The translations under genes were made by a program, and so were the position numbers. DNA of 64,000 bases from Pseudomonadales bacterium (GTDB lineage Bacteria; Pseudomonadota; Gammaproteobacteria; Pseudomonadales; Azotimanducaceae), in the NCBI GenBank assembly GCA_028281885.1, contig JANQJA010000011.1:234001-298000 (forward strand), given 5' to 3'. The notes under the pieces are model-generated. The model searched no databases, was not told the DNA's origin, and saw only the letters and a list, made by a program, of their open reading frames with translations. Shown piece after piece: positions 37,856 through 47,454 of this stretch (its first letter is position 1; each line of letters starts with the position of its first letter).

Positions 37856-38338
37856 CTATCTTCGGCGGAACAGGGGCTCCGGCTGGTCTACGGTGGCCTG
37901 GTAACCAACGGTAAAACTGGTGAGTGATGAGGTCGCGGCATCCGCGTCCTGGCCCTCAGCCAGCTGGAACGCGTTGATTCCGCAGCGACGCATCTGTTCG
38001 AGCTGATCACGTCGAACGTCGCCGATGGCTCTCAGTTCACCCTTGTAACCATATTTCCGCCGCAGGATGTTGGCTGTCGACAGACAGCGGCCGTCAAAGA
38101 ACGTGGGGAAGTTCAGACCGATAACGGCGAAACTGTTTACGTGGTCGGCGATCTCTTCCGGCTCGCCGTCGGCGTCAAGCCAGATCCCGATATCATTGCG
38201 TCCCTTGAGCTTGTCTGCCTGTTCAAGCCAGGTTTTCATCGGCAGCAGCACGTTGGTTGCATCGGCTTCAAGGTCCGAGCCGTATTGGACATCGAAATCA
38301 GAGTCGGTGACGTTTCCGTCAAGGATGATTTTTGGCAT
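37856..38338 (-). CDS. DUF934 protein, sulfite reductase partner
   Basis: 160 residues of the DUF934 family, which almost always accompanies a ferredoxin-type or one-component sulfite reductase (sometimes called CysH-associated or CysX-like). It has NSFAVIGLNFPTFFDGRCLS followed by RRKYGYKGELRAIGDVRRDQ and CGINAFQL. It lies 12 bases downstream of the reductase gene, so they are co-transcribed. Role unknown; help with electron delivery or assembly is a reasonable guess. Confidence 0.87.
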   Translation of the reverse strand: MPKIILDGNVTDSDFDVQYGSDLEADATNVLLPMKTWLEQADKLKGRNDIGIWLDADGEPEEIADHVNSFAVIGLNFPTFFDGRCLSTANILRRKYGYKGELRAIGDVRRDQLEQMRRCGINAFQLAEGQDADAATSSLTSFTVGYQATVDQPEPLFRRR

Positions 38339-38350
38339 CGAAGTCTTTCC

Positions 38351-39997
38351 TCACGCGTAGACGCGGTCTTTGAACGGCTTCAGGCCGATTCGATTGAAGG
38401 TGTCGATAAACGCTTCTTCACCCTGACGAGCTTCAAGGTAGGTATCGACAATATTCTGCACAACCTGGGGGACTTGCTCACGGGCAAATGAAGGTCCAAG
38501 GATCTGCGCCAGCGCAGTGTGGTTGTACTGGGACCCGCCGACTGACACCTGGTACCATTCTTCGCCTTTTTTATCGACGCCGAGAATGCCGATATTACCA
38601 ACATGGTGGTGACCACAGGCATTCATACAGCCGGAAATGTTGATGTCCAGGTCGCCGATGTCGTGAAGGTAATCCAGATCGTCAAACTTTCGCTGAATCG
38701 CTTCGGCAACAGGAATCGACTTGGCATTGGCCAGCGAACAGTAGTCGCCGCCGGGGCAGCAGATGATATCAGTGAGCAACCCCAGGTTGGGTGAGGCCAT
38801 GTCGGAACGCACCAGTTCCTGCCAGAGTTCATAAAGGTCAGACTTGCGTACATCTGCCAGGGTGACATTCTGTTCGTGGGTGACGCGAACCTCACCGAAG
38901 CTGAACTTGTCGGCGAGGTCGGCGATCTTCTCAAGCTGTTCGTCGGTCACATCGCCGGGGGCGATACCGGTTTCTTTGAACGCGATTGTCGCAATGGCAT
39001 AACCGGGTTTCTTATGCGCGGCGACATTGCGGGAAACCCATGCCTTGAAGGCAAAGTCTTCATTCAAGGCTGCTTTGTACTCCGGTACATCGTCGCCGAG
39101 GGATTCGTAGGTGGGCTCCGTAAAGCACGCCCTGACACGATCGATCTCTTCATCGGTGAGCGTGGCAGCACCATCTTTCAGGCTTTGCCACTCTTCCTCG
39201 ACTTTGGCGGCAAAAACCTCCGGCGTCATGGCGCGAACCAGAATCTTTATCCTGGCTTTGAACTTGTTGTCGCGGCGGCCGAACCGGTTGTAGACCCGCA
39301 GAATCGCTTCCAGATAGGTCAGCAGGTGTTTCTTCTCCAGGTAAGGTTTGATAACCGGGCCCACCACCGGCGTGCGACCGAGCCCGCCGCCGGCGAGAAC
39401 CTCAAAGCCGACTTCGCCATCCTGTTCGACCAGTCGTATACCAATGTCATGGACCTGAACCGCTGCCCGGTCTTCGCGGGCACCGGTTACAGCGATCTTG
39501 AACTTTCGCGGCAGCCAGTTGAATTCGGGATGGAAGGTGGACCATTGCCGAATCAACTCACACCAGGGGCGGCTGTCTTCGATCTCATCCCTGGCGACAC
39601 CGGCATACTGATCCGATGTGACATTCCTGATGCAGTTGCCGCTGGTCTGGATCGCGTGCATCTGAACACTCGCCAGTTCCGCGAGAATATCCGGGACTTC
39701 TTCCAGCTTCGGCCAGTTGAGCTGCAGATTCTGCCGCGTCGTGAAGTGGGCGTAGCCCCTATCATAGTGCCGTGTGACATGTGCCAACTTGCGAAGCTGG
39801 GCTACTGAGAGCAGGCCGTAGGGGACTGCAATGCGCAGCATCGGCGCGAGCCGCTGAATATAGAGTCCATTACGGAGTCTCAGATGGAGGAATTCCTCGT
39901 CCGTCAGGTCGCCGGCCAGAAACCGATCTGTCTGGTCACGGTATTGTGCTACACGTTCTTCGACCATCTTCTGGTCGTAGTCATCATATATGTACAT
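38351..39997 (-). CDS. cysI: Sulfite/nitrite reductase haemoprotein (CysI-type)
   Basis: Reduces sulfite to sulfide with sirohaem and a [4Fe-4S] cluster. I start at ATG 39997, giving 548 residues beginning MYIYDDYDQKMVEER, the pattern seen in pseudomonad CysI; the longer frame to 40036 is not family-like. Cluster and haem ligands are in IICCPGGDYCSLANAK and INISGCMNACGHHHVG. No CysJ flavoprotein gene is adjacent, so electrons probably come from ferredoxin or another donor. An inverted repeat at 40067-40094 lies about 70 bases upstream. Confidence 0.92.
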   Translation of the reverse strand: MYIYDDYDQKMVEERVAQYRDQTDRFLAGDLTDEEFLHLRLRNGLYIQRLAPMLRIAVPYGLLSVAQLRKLAHVTRHYDRGYAHFTTRQNLQLNWPKLEEVPDILAELASVQMHAIQTSGNCIRNVTSDQYAGVARDEIEDSRPWCELIRQWSTFHPEFNWLPRKFKIAVTGAREDRAAVQVHDIGIRLVEQDGEVGFEVLAGGGLGRTPVVGPVIKPYLEKKHLLTYLEAILRVYNRFGRRDNKFKARIKILVRAMTPEVFAAKVEEEWQSLKDGAATLTDEEIDRVRACFTEPTYESLGDDVPEYKAALNEDFAFKAWVSRNVAAHKKPGYAIATIAFKETGIAPGDVTDEQLEKIADLADKFSFGEVRVTHEQNVTLADVRKSDLYELWQELVRSDMASPNLGLLTDIICCPGGDYCSLANAKSIPVAEAIQRKFDDLDYLHDIGDLDINISGCMNACGHHHVGNIGILGVDKKGEEWYQVSVGGSQYNHTALAQILGPSFAREQVPQVVQNIVDTYLEARQGEEAFIDTFNRIGLKPFKDRVYA

Positions 39998-40066
39998 ACG
40001 AACTCGGCTGTATTCAGGTGCGCCAGACTTTAGCAAGCCGGCCTCTTGGGGAAAATGAACGATTCA

Positions 40067-40094
40067 GTATATTGATATGCGTCGCGCAATATAC
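40067..40094. promoter_or_regulatory. Perfect inverted repeat upstream of cysI
   Basis: GTATATTG (40067-40074) and CAATATAC (40087-40094) are perfect eight-base arms around a 12-base spacer. It sits 70 bases upstream of cysI on one side and 93 bases before the small membrane-protein gene on the other. It has the size of a dimeric repressor operator; no regulator can be named. Confidence 0.5.
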
Positions 40095-40125
40095 CAGAAA
40101 CCAGCGTCGTTGTAGCGGGGAAGCC

Positions 40126-40153
40126 TTCACCGGGCGCCAAATCAAGGTATAAT
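40126..40153 (+). promoter_or_regulatory. Promoter of the 40-residue protein
   Basis: TTCACC at 40126-40131 and a perfect TATAAT at 40148-40153, 16 bases apart, about 33 bases before the ATG at 40187. Confidence 0.5.
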
Positions 40154-40186
40154 CGCGGCCTGCCAACAAAAGGGTATACAGCCCAG

Positions 40187-40309
40187 ATGAATGACGCTCA
40201 GGAATCTTCAAACCAGCAGAGCGAGGATGCCGCCAGCGATGTGATCGCATCCGTTTCGCTCGTTGTCATCGCTGCCTTCTTTGCAATTTTCTGGATCTCA
40301 AACCAGTAA
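40187..40309 (+). CDS. Small single-pass membrane protein, 40 residues
   Basis: The frame runs from ATG 40187 to TAA 40309. It codes for an acidic Gln/Ser-rich head (MNDAQESSNQQSEDAASDV) and one hydrophobic helix (about residues 19-36, IASVSLVVIAAFFAIFW), ending SNQ. A good -10 box lies upstream and it ends one base before the convergent DUF2970 gene. I do not recognise a family. Small size makes chance possible, but the clean head-plus-helix layout and the promoter argue for a real gene. Confidence 0.6.
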   Translation: MNDAQESSNQQSEDAASDVIASVSLVVIAAFFAIFWISNQ

Positions 40310-40310
40310 C

Positions 40311-40526
40311 CTAGCCAAGCACCAGCGTCACCACGCCGGCCAGTACCAGCACGAATGCCACTGTAAACCCGATCCCGGCAAGGATGTAAGGCAGGGGATT
40401 TCGCTGCGAGAAATCCCGTTCCCGATTCGCCTCATTCTGAACGCCGAATGCGGCCGCAATGACGCTGCCCAAAACACTCATGAACCCGGGCTTGGGAGGC
40501 GTCTCCTGTTCGGTTTCTTCAGTCAT
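40311..40526 (-). CDS. DUF2970 small membrane protein
   Basis: 71 residues with the DUF2970 pattern: GFMSVLGSVIAAAFGVQNEANRERDF, then one membrane helix (about 47-70, YILAGIGFTVAFVLVLAGVV). Function unknown; widespread in beta- and gammaproteobacteria. It lies 24 bases downstream of metH on the same strand, possibly co-transcribed. Confidence 0.8.
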   Translation of the reverse strand: MTEETEQETPPKPGFMSVLGSVIAAAFGVQNEANRERDFSQRNPLPYILAGIGFTVAFVLVLAGVVTLVLG

Positions 40527-40550
40527 GCCACTTTCACCTGAACCAGAACG

Positions 40551-43500
40551 TTAATTATAGATCAGTACGGGCGACAGCCAGCGTTCCGCCGATTCCATGG
40601 TGATTCCTTTGCGGCGCGCATAGGCTTCCACCTGGTCGCGATCGATCTTGCCGATACCAAAGTAACGGGCATCCGGGTGCGAAAAATAGAAGCCGCTTAC
40701 CGACGCTGCCGGCGTCATCGCATAGGACTCCGTCAGGCTGACATTGGCATTCTCCCGGGCTGAAAGCAGGGCAAACAGGGTTTCCTTCTCAGTGTGATCC
40801 GGGCACGCCGGATACCCCGGGGCGGGTCGAATGCCTCGATACTTCTCCCGAATCAGGGCTTCGTTATCCAGAGACTCATCCGGCGCATAGCCCCAGAACT
40901 CCTGTCTGACCCGTTCATGCATCCGTTCTGCAAAAGCTTCGGCCAGACGATCAGCCAGCGCCTTCACCAGGATTGCACTGTAATCGTCGTTGGCCCGTTC
41001 ATATTCGACCGCGAGCTTCTCGGCACCCAGCCCTGCCGTAACGACGAATCCACCGACATAGTCAGCCACGCCGGACTCGACCGGCGCCACGTAATCCGAG
41101 AGACAGTAGTTGGGCTGATCGTTGGGCTTGTCCATCTGCTGGCGCAGGTGGTGCAGGCGGGCGAGTTCCTGGTCTCGTGACTCGTCCTGCCACAGGACGA
41201 TGTCGCCGTCGCCTGTGGCGTTTGCTGGCCAGAATCCGATCGTGGCATTGGCGCACAGCTGCTTGTTGTCGATCAGCTTTTTCAGCATCTGCTGGGCATC
41301 CTCGAACAGTGGCCTTGCCGCGTCGCCGACAACTTCGTCCTCCAGGATGGCGGGGTACTTGCCGCTGAGTTCCCAGGCGTTGAAGAACGGGTTCCAGTCG
41401 ATGTAGTCGACAAGTTCTGCCAGTGGATAGTCCTGAAACTTCCGAACGCCCAGAAAACCGGGAATCGGTGGCTGGTATTGTGACCAGTCGCCGATATATT
41501 GATTCGCGGCAGCCATGTCGTAAGCCAGCAGATTACCCTTGGGCCTGCGGTTGGCGTTGCGAATCCGAATCTTTTCGTACTCTTCCTGCAGTTCCTGTGC
41601 AAAACCCTCCTTTTGCTCATGACTGAGCAGGCGCGAGGCAACGCCAACGGCCCGTGAGGCGTCGGTCACATAGACCGTAGGCTCGGCATGGAAGCAGGGC
41701 TGAATCTTGACGGCCGTATGGGCTTTGGACGTTGTTGCACCGCCGATCAGTAGCGGCACATTGACCTGTTGTCGTTCCATCTCCGTCGCCACATGCACCA
41801 TTTCATCCAGCGACGGCGTGATCAGACCCGACAGGCCGACCAGATCCACATTTTCTTCCATCGCTGTCTTCAGAATCTTCTCGCTCGGTACCATGACTCC
41901 GAGGTCGATGACATCGAAGTTGTTACATTGCAGTACGACACCCACGATGTTCTTGCCAATGTCGTGTACGTCACCTTTTACTGTCGCCAGCAGGATCTTG
42001 CCCTTGGGTTTCGACGCGCCCGACTTGCCTGCTTCGATAAATGGCACCAGGTGGGCCACGGCCTGTTTCATGACGCGGGCGCTTTTAACCACCTGAGGAA
42101 GAAACATCTTGCCAGCACCGAACAGATCGCCTACCACGTTCATACCATCCATCAGTGGTCCTTCGATCACTTCGATGGGTCGCTCGGCTGCAAGTCGGGC
42201 TTCTTCCGTGTCTTCGATGATGTAGGTGGTGATACCCTTGACCAGTGCGTGAGCCAGTCGTTCCGCAACCGGGGCCTGGCGCCAGGTCAGGTCTTCGCTG
42301 CGCGTTTGGCTGCCACGCCCGGCATATTGCTCCGCAATCTCCAGCAACTTGTCGGTGGCATTGCCATGGCGATTGAGGATCACGTTTTCGACCGCATCGC
42401 GTAGCGGCGTCGGAATCTCCTCGTAGATGGTAAGCTGGCCGGCATTCACGATCCCCATCGTCAGACCTTTCTGGATAGCGTGATAGAGGAATACCGCGTG
42501 AATGGCCTCGCGCACTGTTTCATTGCCACGAAACGAAAACGAAACGTTGCTGACGCCACCTGAAACCAGCGCGTAGGGCAGTTCGCTGCGAATGAATTCA
42601 CAGGCGCGAATAAAGTCCACAGCGTAGGCGTTATGCTCTTCGATGCCCGTCGCGACCGCAAAAACATTCGGGTCGAAAATAATGTCCTCGGAAGGAAACC
42701 CGACCTTGTTAACGAGGACATCGTATGATCGTTTGCAGATTTCTGCCTTGCGCTCAAACGAATCAGCCTGGCCATCTTCGTCGAATGCCATGACGACTAC
42801 GGCAGCGCCGTGACGCTTGCACAGTGTTGCCTGTTCGATGAACTCGGTTTCGCCCGCCTTCAGGCTGATGGAATTGACGATTGATTTACCCTGCAGGCAT
42901 TTCAGCCCCGCCTCGATGATGTCCCATTTTGAAGAGTCCACCATCACGGGTACCCGGGAAATATCCGGTTCTGAGGCCACTAGGTTCAGGAACTTGATCA
43001 TCGCAGCGCGGGAATCGAGCATGCCCTCATCCATGTTGACGTCGATGATCTGGGCGCCGTTTTCAACTTGCTGACGGGCGACTTCCAGCGCCTCCTCGTA
43101 ATTTTCCTCGCGAATCAGACGCGCGAACTTGCGCGAACCGGTCACATTGGTTCGCTCGCCAATGTTCACGAACAGGGAGTCCTCGCTGATTGTGAAGGGC
43201 TCAAGCCCGGACAGGCGACAGGCCCGATCGATCTTCGGAATGGTGCGAGGCTTTTTGCCCTCCACGATGAGATTGAAAGCTTCGATGTGCTCCGGCGTGG
43301 TACCGCAGCAACCGCCGATGATGTTGACGAGACCACTGTCAACGTAGTCACCGATAGCGGCGGCCATGTGTTCGACTGTTTCGTCATACTCACCGAACTC
43401 GTTAGGCAGTCCCCGGTTTGGGTACGCGCTGGTGTGACAATCTGCGATCCGGGAGATGTCTTCCATGTAGGGGCGCAATTCATCCGCCCCGAGGGCACAG

Positions 43501-44243
43501 TTAAAACCGACGGAAATCGGATTGGCGTGCCGGATTGACGCCCAGAACGCTTCAACAGTCTGACCGGAGAGCAGCCGACCACTGGCATCTGTAATCGTGC
43601 CGGAGATCATGATAGGCAACGGCTGACCGACTTCTTCAAAAACGGACAGCGAGGCGAATATCGCCGCCTTGGAATTGAGTACATCGAAGATGGTTTCGAT
43701 CAGGATGATGTCGCTGCCGCCTTCGATGAGCCCGCGGATCGCCTCGGCGTAGTCGTCCACCAGTTCATCGAAAGTGATGTTACGAAATCCTGGATCGTTC
43801 ACGTCCGGTGAAAGGCTGGCCGCCCGGGTCGTCGGTCCGATGGCGCCAGCCACGAACCGGGGCTTGTCCGGCGTTTCTGCCTCGATAGCCGTTGCCGCTT
43901 CCCGCGCAATCCGGGCGGCTTCCCGATTGATTTCTCGGGAATACGCTTCAGTGCCATAGTCAGCCTGGGATACCCGGTTAGCGGTAAACGTGTTGGTCTC
44001 GATAATGTCCGCGCCGGCGCGCAGGTATTTTAAGTGGATATCGCGAATTGCGTCCGGCCGTGTGATCGCAAGGATCTCGTTATTTCCCTTCAGATCGGAG
44101 GGATGTTCGGCAAAGCGATCACCCCGATAGTCCGCTTCATCCAGGCCCAGCCCTTGAATCAGCGTGCCCATGGCCCCATCCATCACGAGAATGCGTTGAT
44201 TGAGTACAGAGTGCAGGCGTTCGAGGCGATTGGCGTCTGACAT
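40551..44243 (-). CDS. metH: Cobalamin-dependent methionine synthase
   Basis: Transfers methyl from 5-methyl-THF to homocysteine through cobalamin. I start at ATG 44243 ([10 protein letters not shown]), giving 1230 residues; a 16-residue extension is not family-like. Modules in order: homocysteine domain with zinc cysteines ([10 protein letters not shown] and [13 protein letters not shown]), pterin domain (about 345-620), cap and B12 domain with the haem-like His in [12 protein letters not shown], and the reactivation domain with [15 protein letters not shown]. No cobalamin riboswitch was recognised in the short leader. Confidence 0.97.
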   Translation of the reverse strand: MSDANRLERLHSVLNQRILVMDGAMGTLIQGLGLDEADYRGDRFAEHPSDLKGNNEILAITRPDAIRDIHLKYLRAGADIIETNTFTANRVSQADYGTEAYSREINREAARIAREAATAIEAETPDKPRFVAGAIGPTTRAASLSPDVNDPGFRNITFDELVDDYAEAIRGLIEGGSDIILIETIFDVLNSKAAIFASLSVFEEVGQPLPIMISGTITDASGRLLSGQTVEAFWASIRHANPISVGFNCALGADELRPYMEDISRIADCHTSAYPNRGLPNEFGEYDETVEHMAAAIGDYVDSGLVNIIGGCCGTTPEHIEAFNLIVEGKKPRTIPKIDRACRLSGLEPFTISEDSLFVNIGERTNVTGSRKFARLIREENYEEALEVARQQVENGAQIIDVNMDEGMLDSRAAMIKFLNLVASEPDISRVPVMVDSSKWDIIEAGLKCLQGKSIVNSISLKAGETEFIEQATLCKRHGAAVVVMAFDEDGQADSFERKAEICKRSYDVLVNKVGFPSEDIIFDPNVFAVATGIEEHNAYAVDFIRACEFIRSELPYALVSGGVSNVSFSFRGNETVREAIHAVFLYHAIQKGLTMGIVNAGQLTIYEEIPTPLRDAVENVILNRHGNATDKLLEIAEQYAGRGSQTRSEDLTWRQAPVAERLAHALVKGITTYIIEDTEEARLAAERPIEVIEGPLMDGMNVVGDLFGAGKMFLPQVVKSARVMKQAVAHLVPFIEAGKSGASKPKGKILLATVKGDVHDIGKNIVGVVLQCNNFDVIDLGVMVPSEKILKTAMEENVDLVGLSGLITPSLDEMVHVATEMERQQVNVPLLIGGATTSKAHTAVKIQPCFHAEPTVYVTDASRAVGVASRLLSHEQKEGFAQELQEEYEKIRIRNANRRPKGNLLAYDMAAANQYIGDWSQYQPPIPGFLGVRKFQDYPLAELVDYIDWNPFFNAWELSGKYPAILEDEVVGDAARPLFEDAQQMLKKLIDNKQLCANATIGFWPANATGDGDIVLWQDESRDQELARLHHLRQQMDKPNDQPNYCLSDYVAPVESGVADYVGGFVVTAGLGAEKLAVEYERANDDYSAILVKALADRLAEAFAERMHERVRQEFWGYAPDESLDNEALIREKYRGIRPAPGYPACPDHTEKETLFALLSARENANVSLTESYAMTPAASVSGFYFSHPDARYFGIGKIDRDQVEAYARRKGITMESAERWLSPVLIYN

Positions 44244-44417
44244 CGGGATTTCAGCGTATATTGGTTGCACGAGAGGCGCAGATTTTAACAACTGGGTAGG
44301 TTCCGCGATTTGAAACTCTTGCGGAGCAACTATGAATGGTCTTCAAGCCGATTGCCTGACATGGCGCGACTTGAAGGGGTCCTTTACAATGCAGCCCGAC
44401 GCCAATCTGGAGGCAAG

Positions 44418-44999
44418 ATGGTCAATATTTCGGAATCAGCCCAGGCTTACCTGATCGACTTGCTGTCGAAACAGGAACACAGCGATGTAGGGATCCGTAT
44501 TTTTGTCACCGATCCGGGTACGCCGATGGCGGAGACCTGCATCGCCTATTGCCGTCCCGGCGAAGAGCAGGAGAATGATGAGCCCATCCAGTACGAGGGT
44601 TTTACAGCCTGGATCGATGAGCGGAGTAAGACCTTTCTCGAAGAAGCCGAGGTTGATTACGCCACGGACCGAATGGGCGGACAGTTGACCATCAAGGCGC
44701 CCAACGCCAAGGTTCCTAAAGTCTCTGATGACAGCCCCATAGAGGACAGGATCAATTACATTCTGCACAGTCAGGTCAATCCGTCGCTTGCCGCCCACGG
44801 CGGTATGGTCAGCCTGATGGAGGTTGTGGATGAGGAAATTGCCGTGCTGCAGTTTGGCGGCGGTTGCCAGGGTTGTGGCATGGTCGACATGACGCTGAAA
44901 GAGGGCGTCGAGAAAACGCTGCTCGAGCAGTTGCCCCAGCTCAAAGCGATCCGTGACGTCACGGACCACACCCAGGATGAAAACGCCTACTTCAAATAG
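44418..44999 (+). CDS. nfuA: Fe-S biogenesis protein NfuA
   Basis: Carrier that delivers [4Fe-4S] clusters to target enzymes. The ATG at 44418 follows TGGAGG and gives 193 residues starting [16 protein letters not shown], like E. coli NfuA; the upstream extension is not conserved. A-type-like N-terminal domain (1-95) and Nfu domain (about 105-190) with the cluster CxxC in [14 protein letters not shown] (Cys150, Cys153). Divergent from metH and convergent with the DAHP synthase. Confidence 0.94.
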   Translation: MVNISESAQAYLIDLLSKQEHSDVGIRIFVTDPGTPMAETCIAYCRPGEEQENDEPIQYEGFTAWIDERSKTFLEEAEVDYATDRMGGQLTIKAPNAKVPKVSDDSPIEDRINYILHSQVNPSLAAHGGMVSLMEVVDEEIAVLQFGGGCQGCGMVDMTLKEGVEKTLLEQLPQLKAIRDVTDHTQDENAYFK

Positions 45000-45017
45000 A
45001 GAATCGGGCGCCGGATT

Positions 45018-46127
45018 CTAGGCGGATTGCTCCAGTGCCGTGTCCTTTGGTTTTGGCATTTCTCGATTGAGTAAATGATCTTTGATCTTGTCGCGCAGCG
45101 ATCGGATCATCTGCTCCGTTGTTTCCCAGTCTACGCACGCGTCAGTGATTGAGACGCCATACTTGAGATCGGCCAGGTTTTCGGGAATTGACTGATTACC
45201 TGCGTTGATGTGGCTCTCCACCATCAGGCCAATGATCGACTGATTGCCTTCCGTGATCTGGTTGGCCACATTGTCCATGACCAGCGGCTGCAGTTCGTGA
45301 TTCTTGCTGGAGTTGGCGTGACTGCAATCCACCATGATATTCGGTGAGACGCTGGCGGCCAGCAGTTTCTCTTCGCACAGGGCAACGCTGACAGAGTCGT
45401 AGTTGGTTTGGCCGCCTCCTCCCCGTAGTACCACATGCGCATGCGCGTTGCCCCGGGTGTGAATGACAGAAACTTCGCCGTCGTGATTGATGCCGAGAAA
45501 ACGATGGGGCGCGGACACTGACTTGAGCGCGTTGATGGCGACATCAAGGCTGCCATCGGTGCCGTTCTTGAAGCCGATAGCCGAAGACAGCCCGCTCGCC
45601 ATTTCCCGATGCGTCTGACTCTCGGTCGTTCGTGCACCAATCGCGCTCCAGCAGATCATGTCCTGGAGATACTGCGGAGAGACCGGGTCAAGTGCTTCGG
45701 TGGAAGTTGGCAGGCCCATTTCCGCCAGGTCCACTAGAAGTTTCCTGCCGAGCTTCAGACCCTCGGTGATGTTGAACGAATCGTTCAGGTGGGGATCGTT
45801 GATAAAGCCCTTCCAGCCGACGGTGGTGCGTGGTTTTTCGAAGTACACTCGCATCACCAGCATCAGGGAATCCGCAACTTCTTCCGAGAGCTGTTTCAGA
45901 CGCGCGGCATAATCCATGGCCGCGGCAACGTCATGGATCGAGCAGGGGCCGACGATAATCACCAGCCGTTTGTCGACCCGCGACAGGATGTTTCGGATTG
46001 CGAGTCGCGCATTTGACACGGTCGTCAGCGCCTTTTCCGATGCCGGTGCCATCTCCTTGAGCTGGTTTGGTGTTATAAGCGTTTCTTCGCTGAGCACGTT
46101 CAGGTCATCCACTATGGGTTTGTTCAC
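45018..46127 (-). CDS. 3-deoxy-7-phosphoheptulonate (DAHP) synthase, AroG/F/H type I
   Basis: First step of the shikimate pathway, from PEP and erythrose-4-phosphate. GTG start at 46127 with GGAGAA upstream gives 369 residues. Family signatures are VGPCSIHDVAAAMDYA, VMRVYFEKPRTTVGWKG and the metal-binding MVDCSHANSSKNHE. It is preceded on the same strand by an aromatic-rich leader peptide and an attenuator, so expression is likely tied to Tyr/Phe(/Trp) supply. Which feedback isozyme it is cannot be told with certainty. Confidence 0.94.
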   Translation of the reverse strand: MNKPIVDDLNVLSEETLITPNQLKEMAPASEKALTTVSNARLAIRNILSRVDKRLVIIVGPCSIHDVAAAMDYAARLKQLSEEVADSLMLVMRVYFEKPRTTVGWKGFINDPHLNDSFNITEGLKLGRKLLVDLAEMGLPTSTEALDPVSPQYLQDMICWSAIGARTTESQTHREMASGLSSAIGFKNGTDGSLDVAINALKSVSAPHRFLGINHDGEVSVIHTRGNAHAHVVLRGGGGQTNYDSVSVALCEEKLLAASVSPNIMVDCSHANSSKNHELQPLVMDNVANQITEGNQSIIGLMVESHINAGNQSIPENLADLKYGVSITDACVDWETTEQMIRSLRDKIKDHLLNREMPKPKDTALEQSA

Positions 46128-46176
46128 AGTTTTCTCCGCATTGCTTCGATTTCCTCTCGCCCGTTCCCGGTGCCTC

Positions 46177-46215
46177 AAAAAAAACCCCGATCGGCCTGCC
46201 GCCTATCGGGGTTTT
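46177..46215 (-). terminator. Attenuator terminator before the DAHP synthase gene
   Basis: Reading the minus strand, AAAACCCCGAT (46215-46205) pairs with ATCGGGGTTTT (46191-46181), followed by more T (to 46177). This is an 11-base stem and T run inside the leader, 50 bases before the start codon, where a terminator would stop expression of its own gene. Confidence 0.85.
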
Positions 46216-46243
46216 GTTCGGTAGGCGGTAGATCAGACCGCCC
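46199..46243 (-). promoter_or_regulatory. Alternative antiterminator and pause hairpins of the attenuator
   Basis: On the minus strand, GGGCGGT (46243-46237) can pair with ACCGCC (46229-46224), and the overlapping CCGCCTA (46228-46222) can instead pair with TAGGCGG (46205-46199), which lies in the terminator stem and loop. These mutually exclusive pairings are the 1:2, 2:3 and 3:4 layout of a transcription attenuator. Confidence 0.7.
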
Positions 46244-46260
46244 GGCTTTTCAGCAAGCGA

Positions 46261-46368
46261 TCAGTTATCGAAAAAATAAAAATAGCCGCGCCACGCGTCG
46301 ATTGCAGAGGCAACACCCGTAGCCGGCTTGATAAACAGCTTGTTGGTCAATGTCATCATTGCGGCCAT
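46261..46368 (-). CDS. Aromatic leader peptide of the DAHP synthase gene
   Basis: A 35-codon frame from ATG 46368 to TGA 46261, preceded by GAGG eight bases upstream. Its last ten residues read WRGYFYFFDN, one Trp, two Tyr and three Phe among the final ten. Such runs act as control codons: ribosome stalling when aromatic charged tRNAs are scarce would favour the antiterminator. It ends about 46 bases before the terminator stem. The peptide itself probably has no function. Missed by ordinary gene finding because of its size. Confidence 0.8.
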   Translation of the reverse strand: MAAMMTLTNKLFIKPATGVASAIDAWRGYFYFFDN

Positions 46369-46452
46369 GATATCGCCTCAATGCCCCTTTGCAAGTGTTT
46401 TTTCCCAGGGTCTGTCGCTATAGTGACGCTAACCCGAGTGAGACGTGGAATC

Positions 46453-47403
46453 ATGTTGCGTTGTTTTGTCGTTTTCCTGGCATGGCTATCGATTCCGATC
46501 TGGGCTGCTGCCGAATCCTCACCGGCGGTCAAACTGCTGGACATTGATTCCCCCTTGTTGTCAGAAATGAGTGGTCTGGCGAAGAGTCGCCGTTATCCGG
46601 AGGTGTACTGGGCGCACAATGACAGTGGCGATGAGGCGCGCCTGTTTCCTCTCGATGCCAGCGGCAGGCTGTTGATGCCTCATTTTCTTGGTGACGACTT
46701 CTACACGGCCGAACCTGCGCCGGGCAAGGAACTATGGCCAGGGCTCGCGATTCGTCTGGCAACCAATATTGACTGGGAAGATATCGCGACCGACGGTGAT
46801 TACCTCTACATTGCTGATACTGGCAATAACGGCAACGCCCGTCGCGACCTGGGCGTCTATATCGTTGCTGAACCCAATCCACGTGAAATTCCGGCCGCCC
46901 GGATGCTGCGCCATGTGCCGCTCAGGTATCCCGGGCAGACTGAGTTTCCGGCTCGCCAGTGGCACTACGACAGCGAGGCGATCTTCGTGGACAGAGGCCG
47001 GCTGTATTTTCTCACCAAGCATCGAGTGGCCGGCCGCATATCCGAATTTGAGCCCGGCACCTACCTTTATCGACTGGACGAGATGTCATCGGACAAGGTT
47101 AATGTGCTGAAACAGATCGATGCGCGACTCGATCTTGAAATTGTGACCGGGGCTGAACTGTCTCCCGAGGGTGATCGGCTCGCCGTATTGTGTTGGGCGG
47201 ATATCTGGCTGTTTGAGTCACCGCGACGTGGTGATCGGTGGCTGTCCGGAAAGGCATACCGAGTGGCCCTGGATCGGGATGTGACCGGACAGGTGGAGGC
47301 GATCACCTGGCAGGACAACAACCGGTTACTGGTGGGGAACGAAGGCGGAGAGTGGTTTTCCGTCGATGCGGATCGAATTCCCGAGGTTGGCGGCACGCAT
47401 TGA
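46453..47403 (+). CDS. Secreted propeller-like protein of unknown function
   Basis: 316 residues from ATG 46453, with a signal peptide (about 1-19, cleavage after WAA). Repeated strand-rich blocks such as YWAHNDSGDEARLFPLD, DWEDIATDGDYLYIADTGNN and ITWQDNNRLLVGNEGGEWF suggest a beta-propeller, like phytase- or esterase-like lactonase proteins. No catalytic motif is certain. It is divergent from the DAHP synthase leader and followed by a TauE permease on the same strand. Confidence 0.65.
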   Translation: MLRCFVVFLAWLSIPIWAAAESSPAVKLLDIDSPLLSEMSGLAKSRRYPEVYWAHNDSGDEARLFPLDASGRLLMPHFLGDDFYTAEPAPGKELWPGLAIRLATNIDWEDIATDGDYLYIADTGNNGNARRDLGVYIVAEPNPREIPAARMLRHVPLRYPGQTEFPARQWHYDSEAIFVDRGRLYFLTKHRVAGRISEFEPGTYLYRLDEMSSDKVNVLKQIDARLDLEIVTGAELSPEGDRLAVLCWADIWLFESPRRGDRWLSGKAYRVALDRDVTGQVEAITWQDNNRLLVGNEGGEWFSVDADRIPEVGGTH

Positions 47404-47454
47404 CTCTGGTGTCATCATGCTTACCATTCGCCTCTTTCTTCAGGAAGCTGACGC

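Noticed and set aside
38876..39808. 310-codon open frame on the plus strand
   Set aside because: It runs antisense through cysI, which has clear sirohaem and cluster motifs; the shadow protein has no recognisable features.
44244..44417. Cobalamin or SAM riboswitch before metH
   Set aside because: The metH leader is short and none of the conserved B12-box or SAM-box elements could be found.
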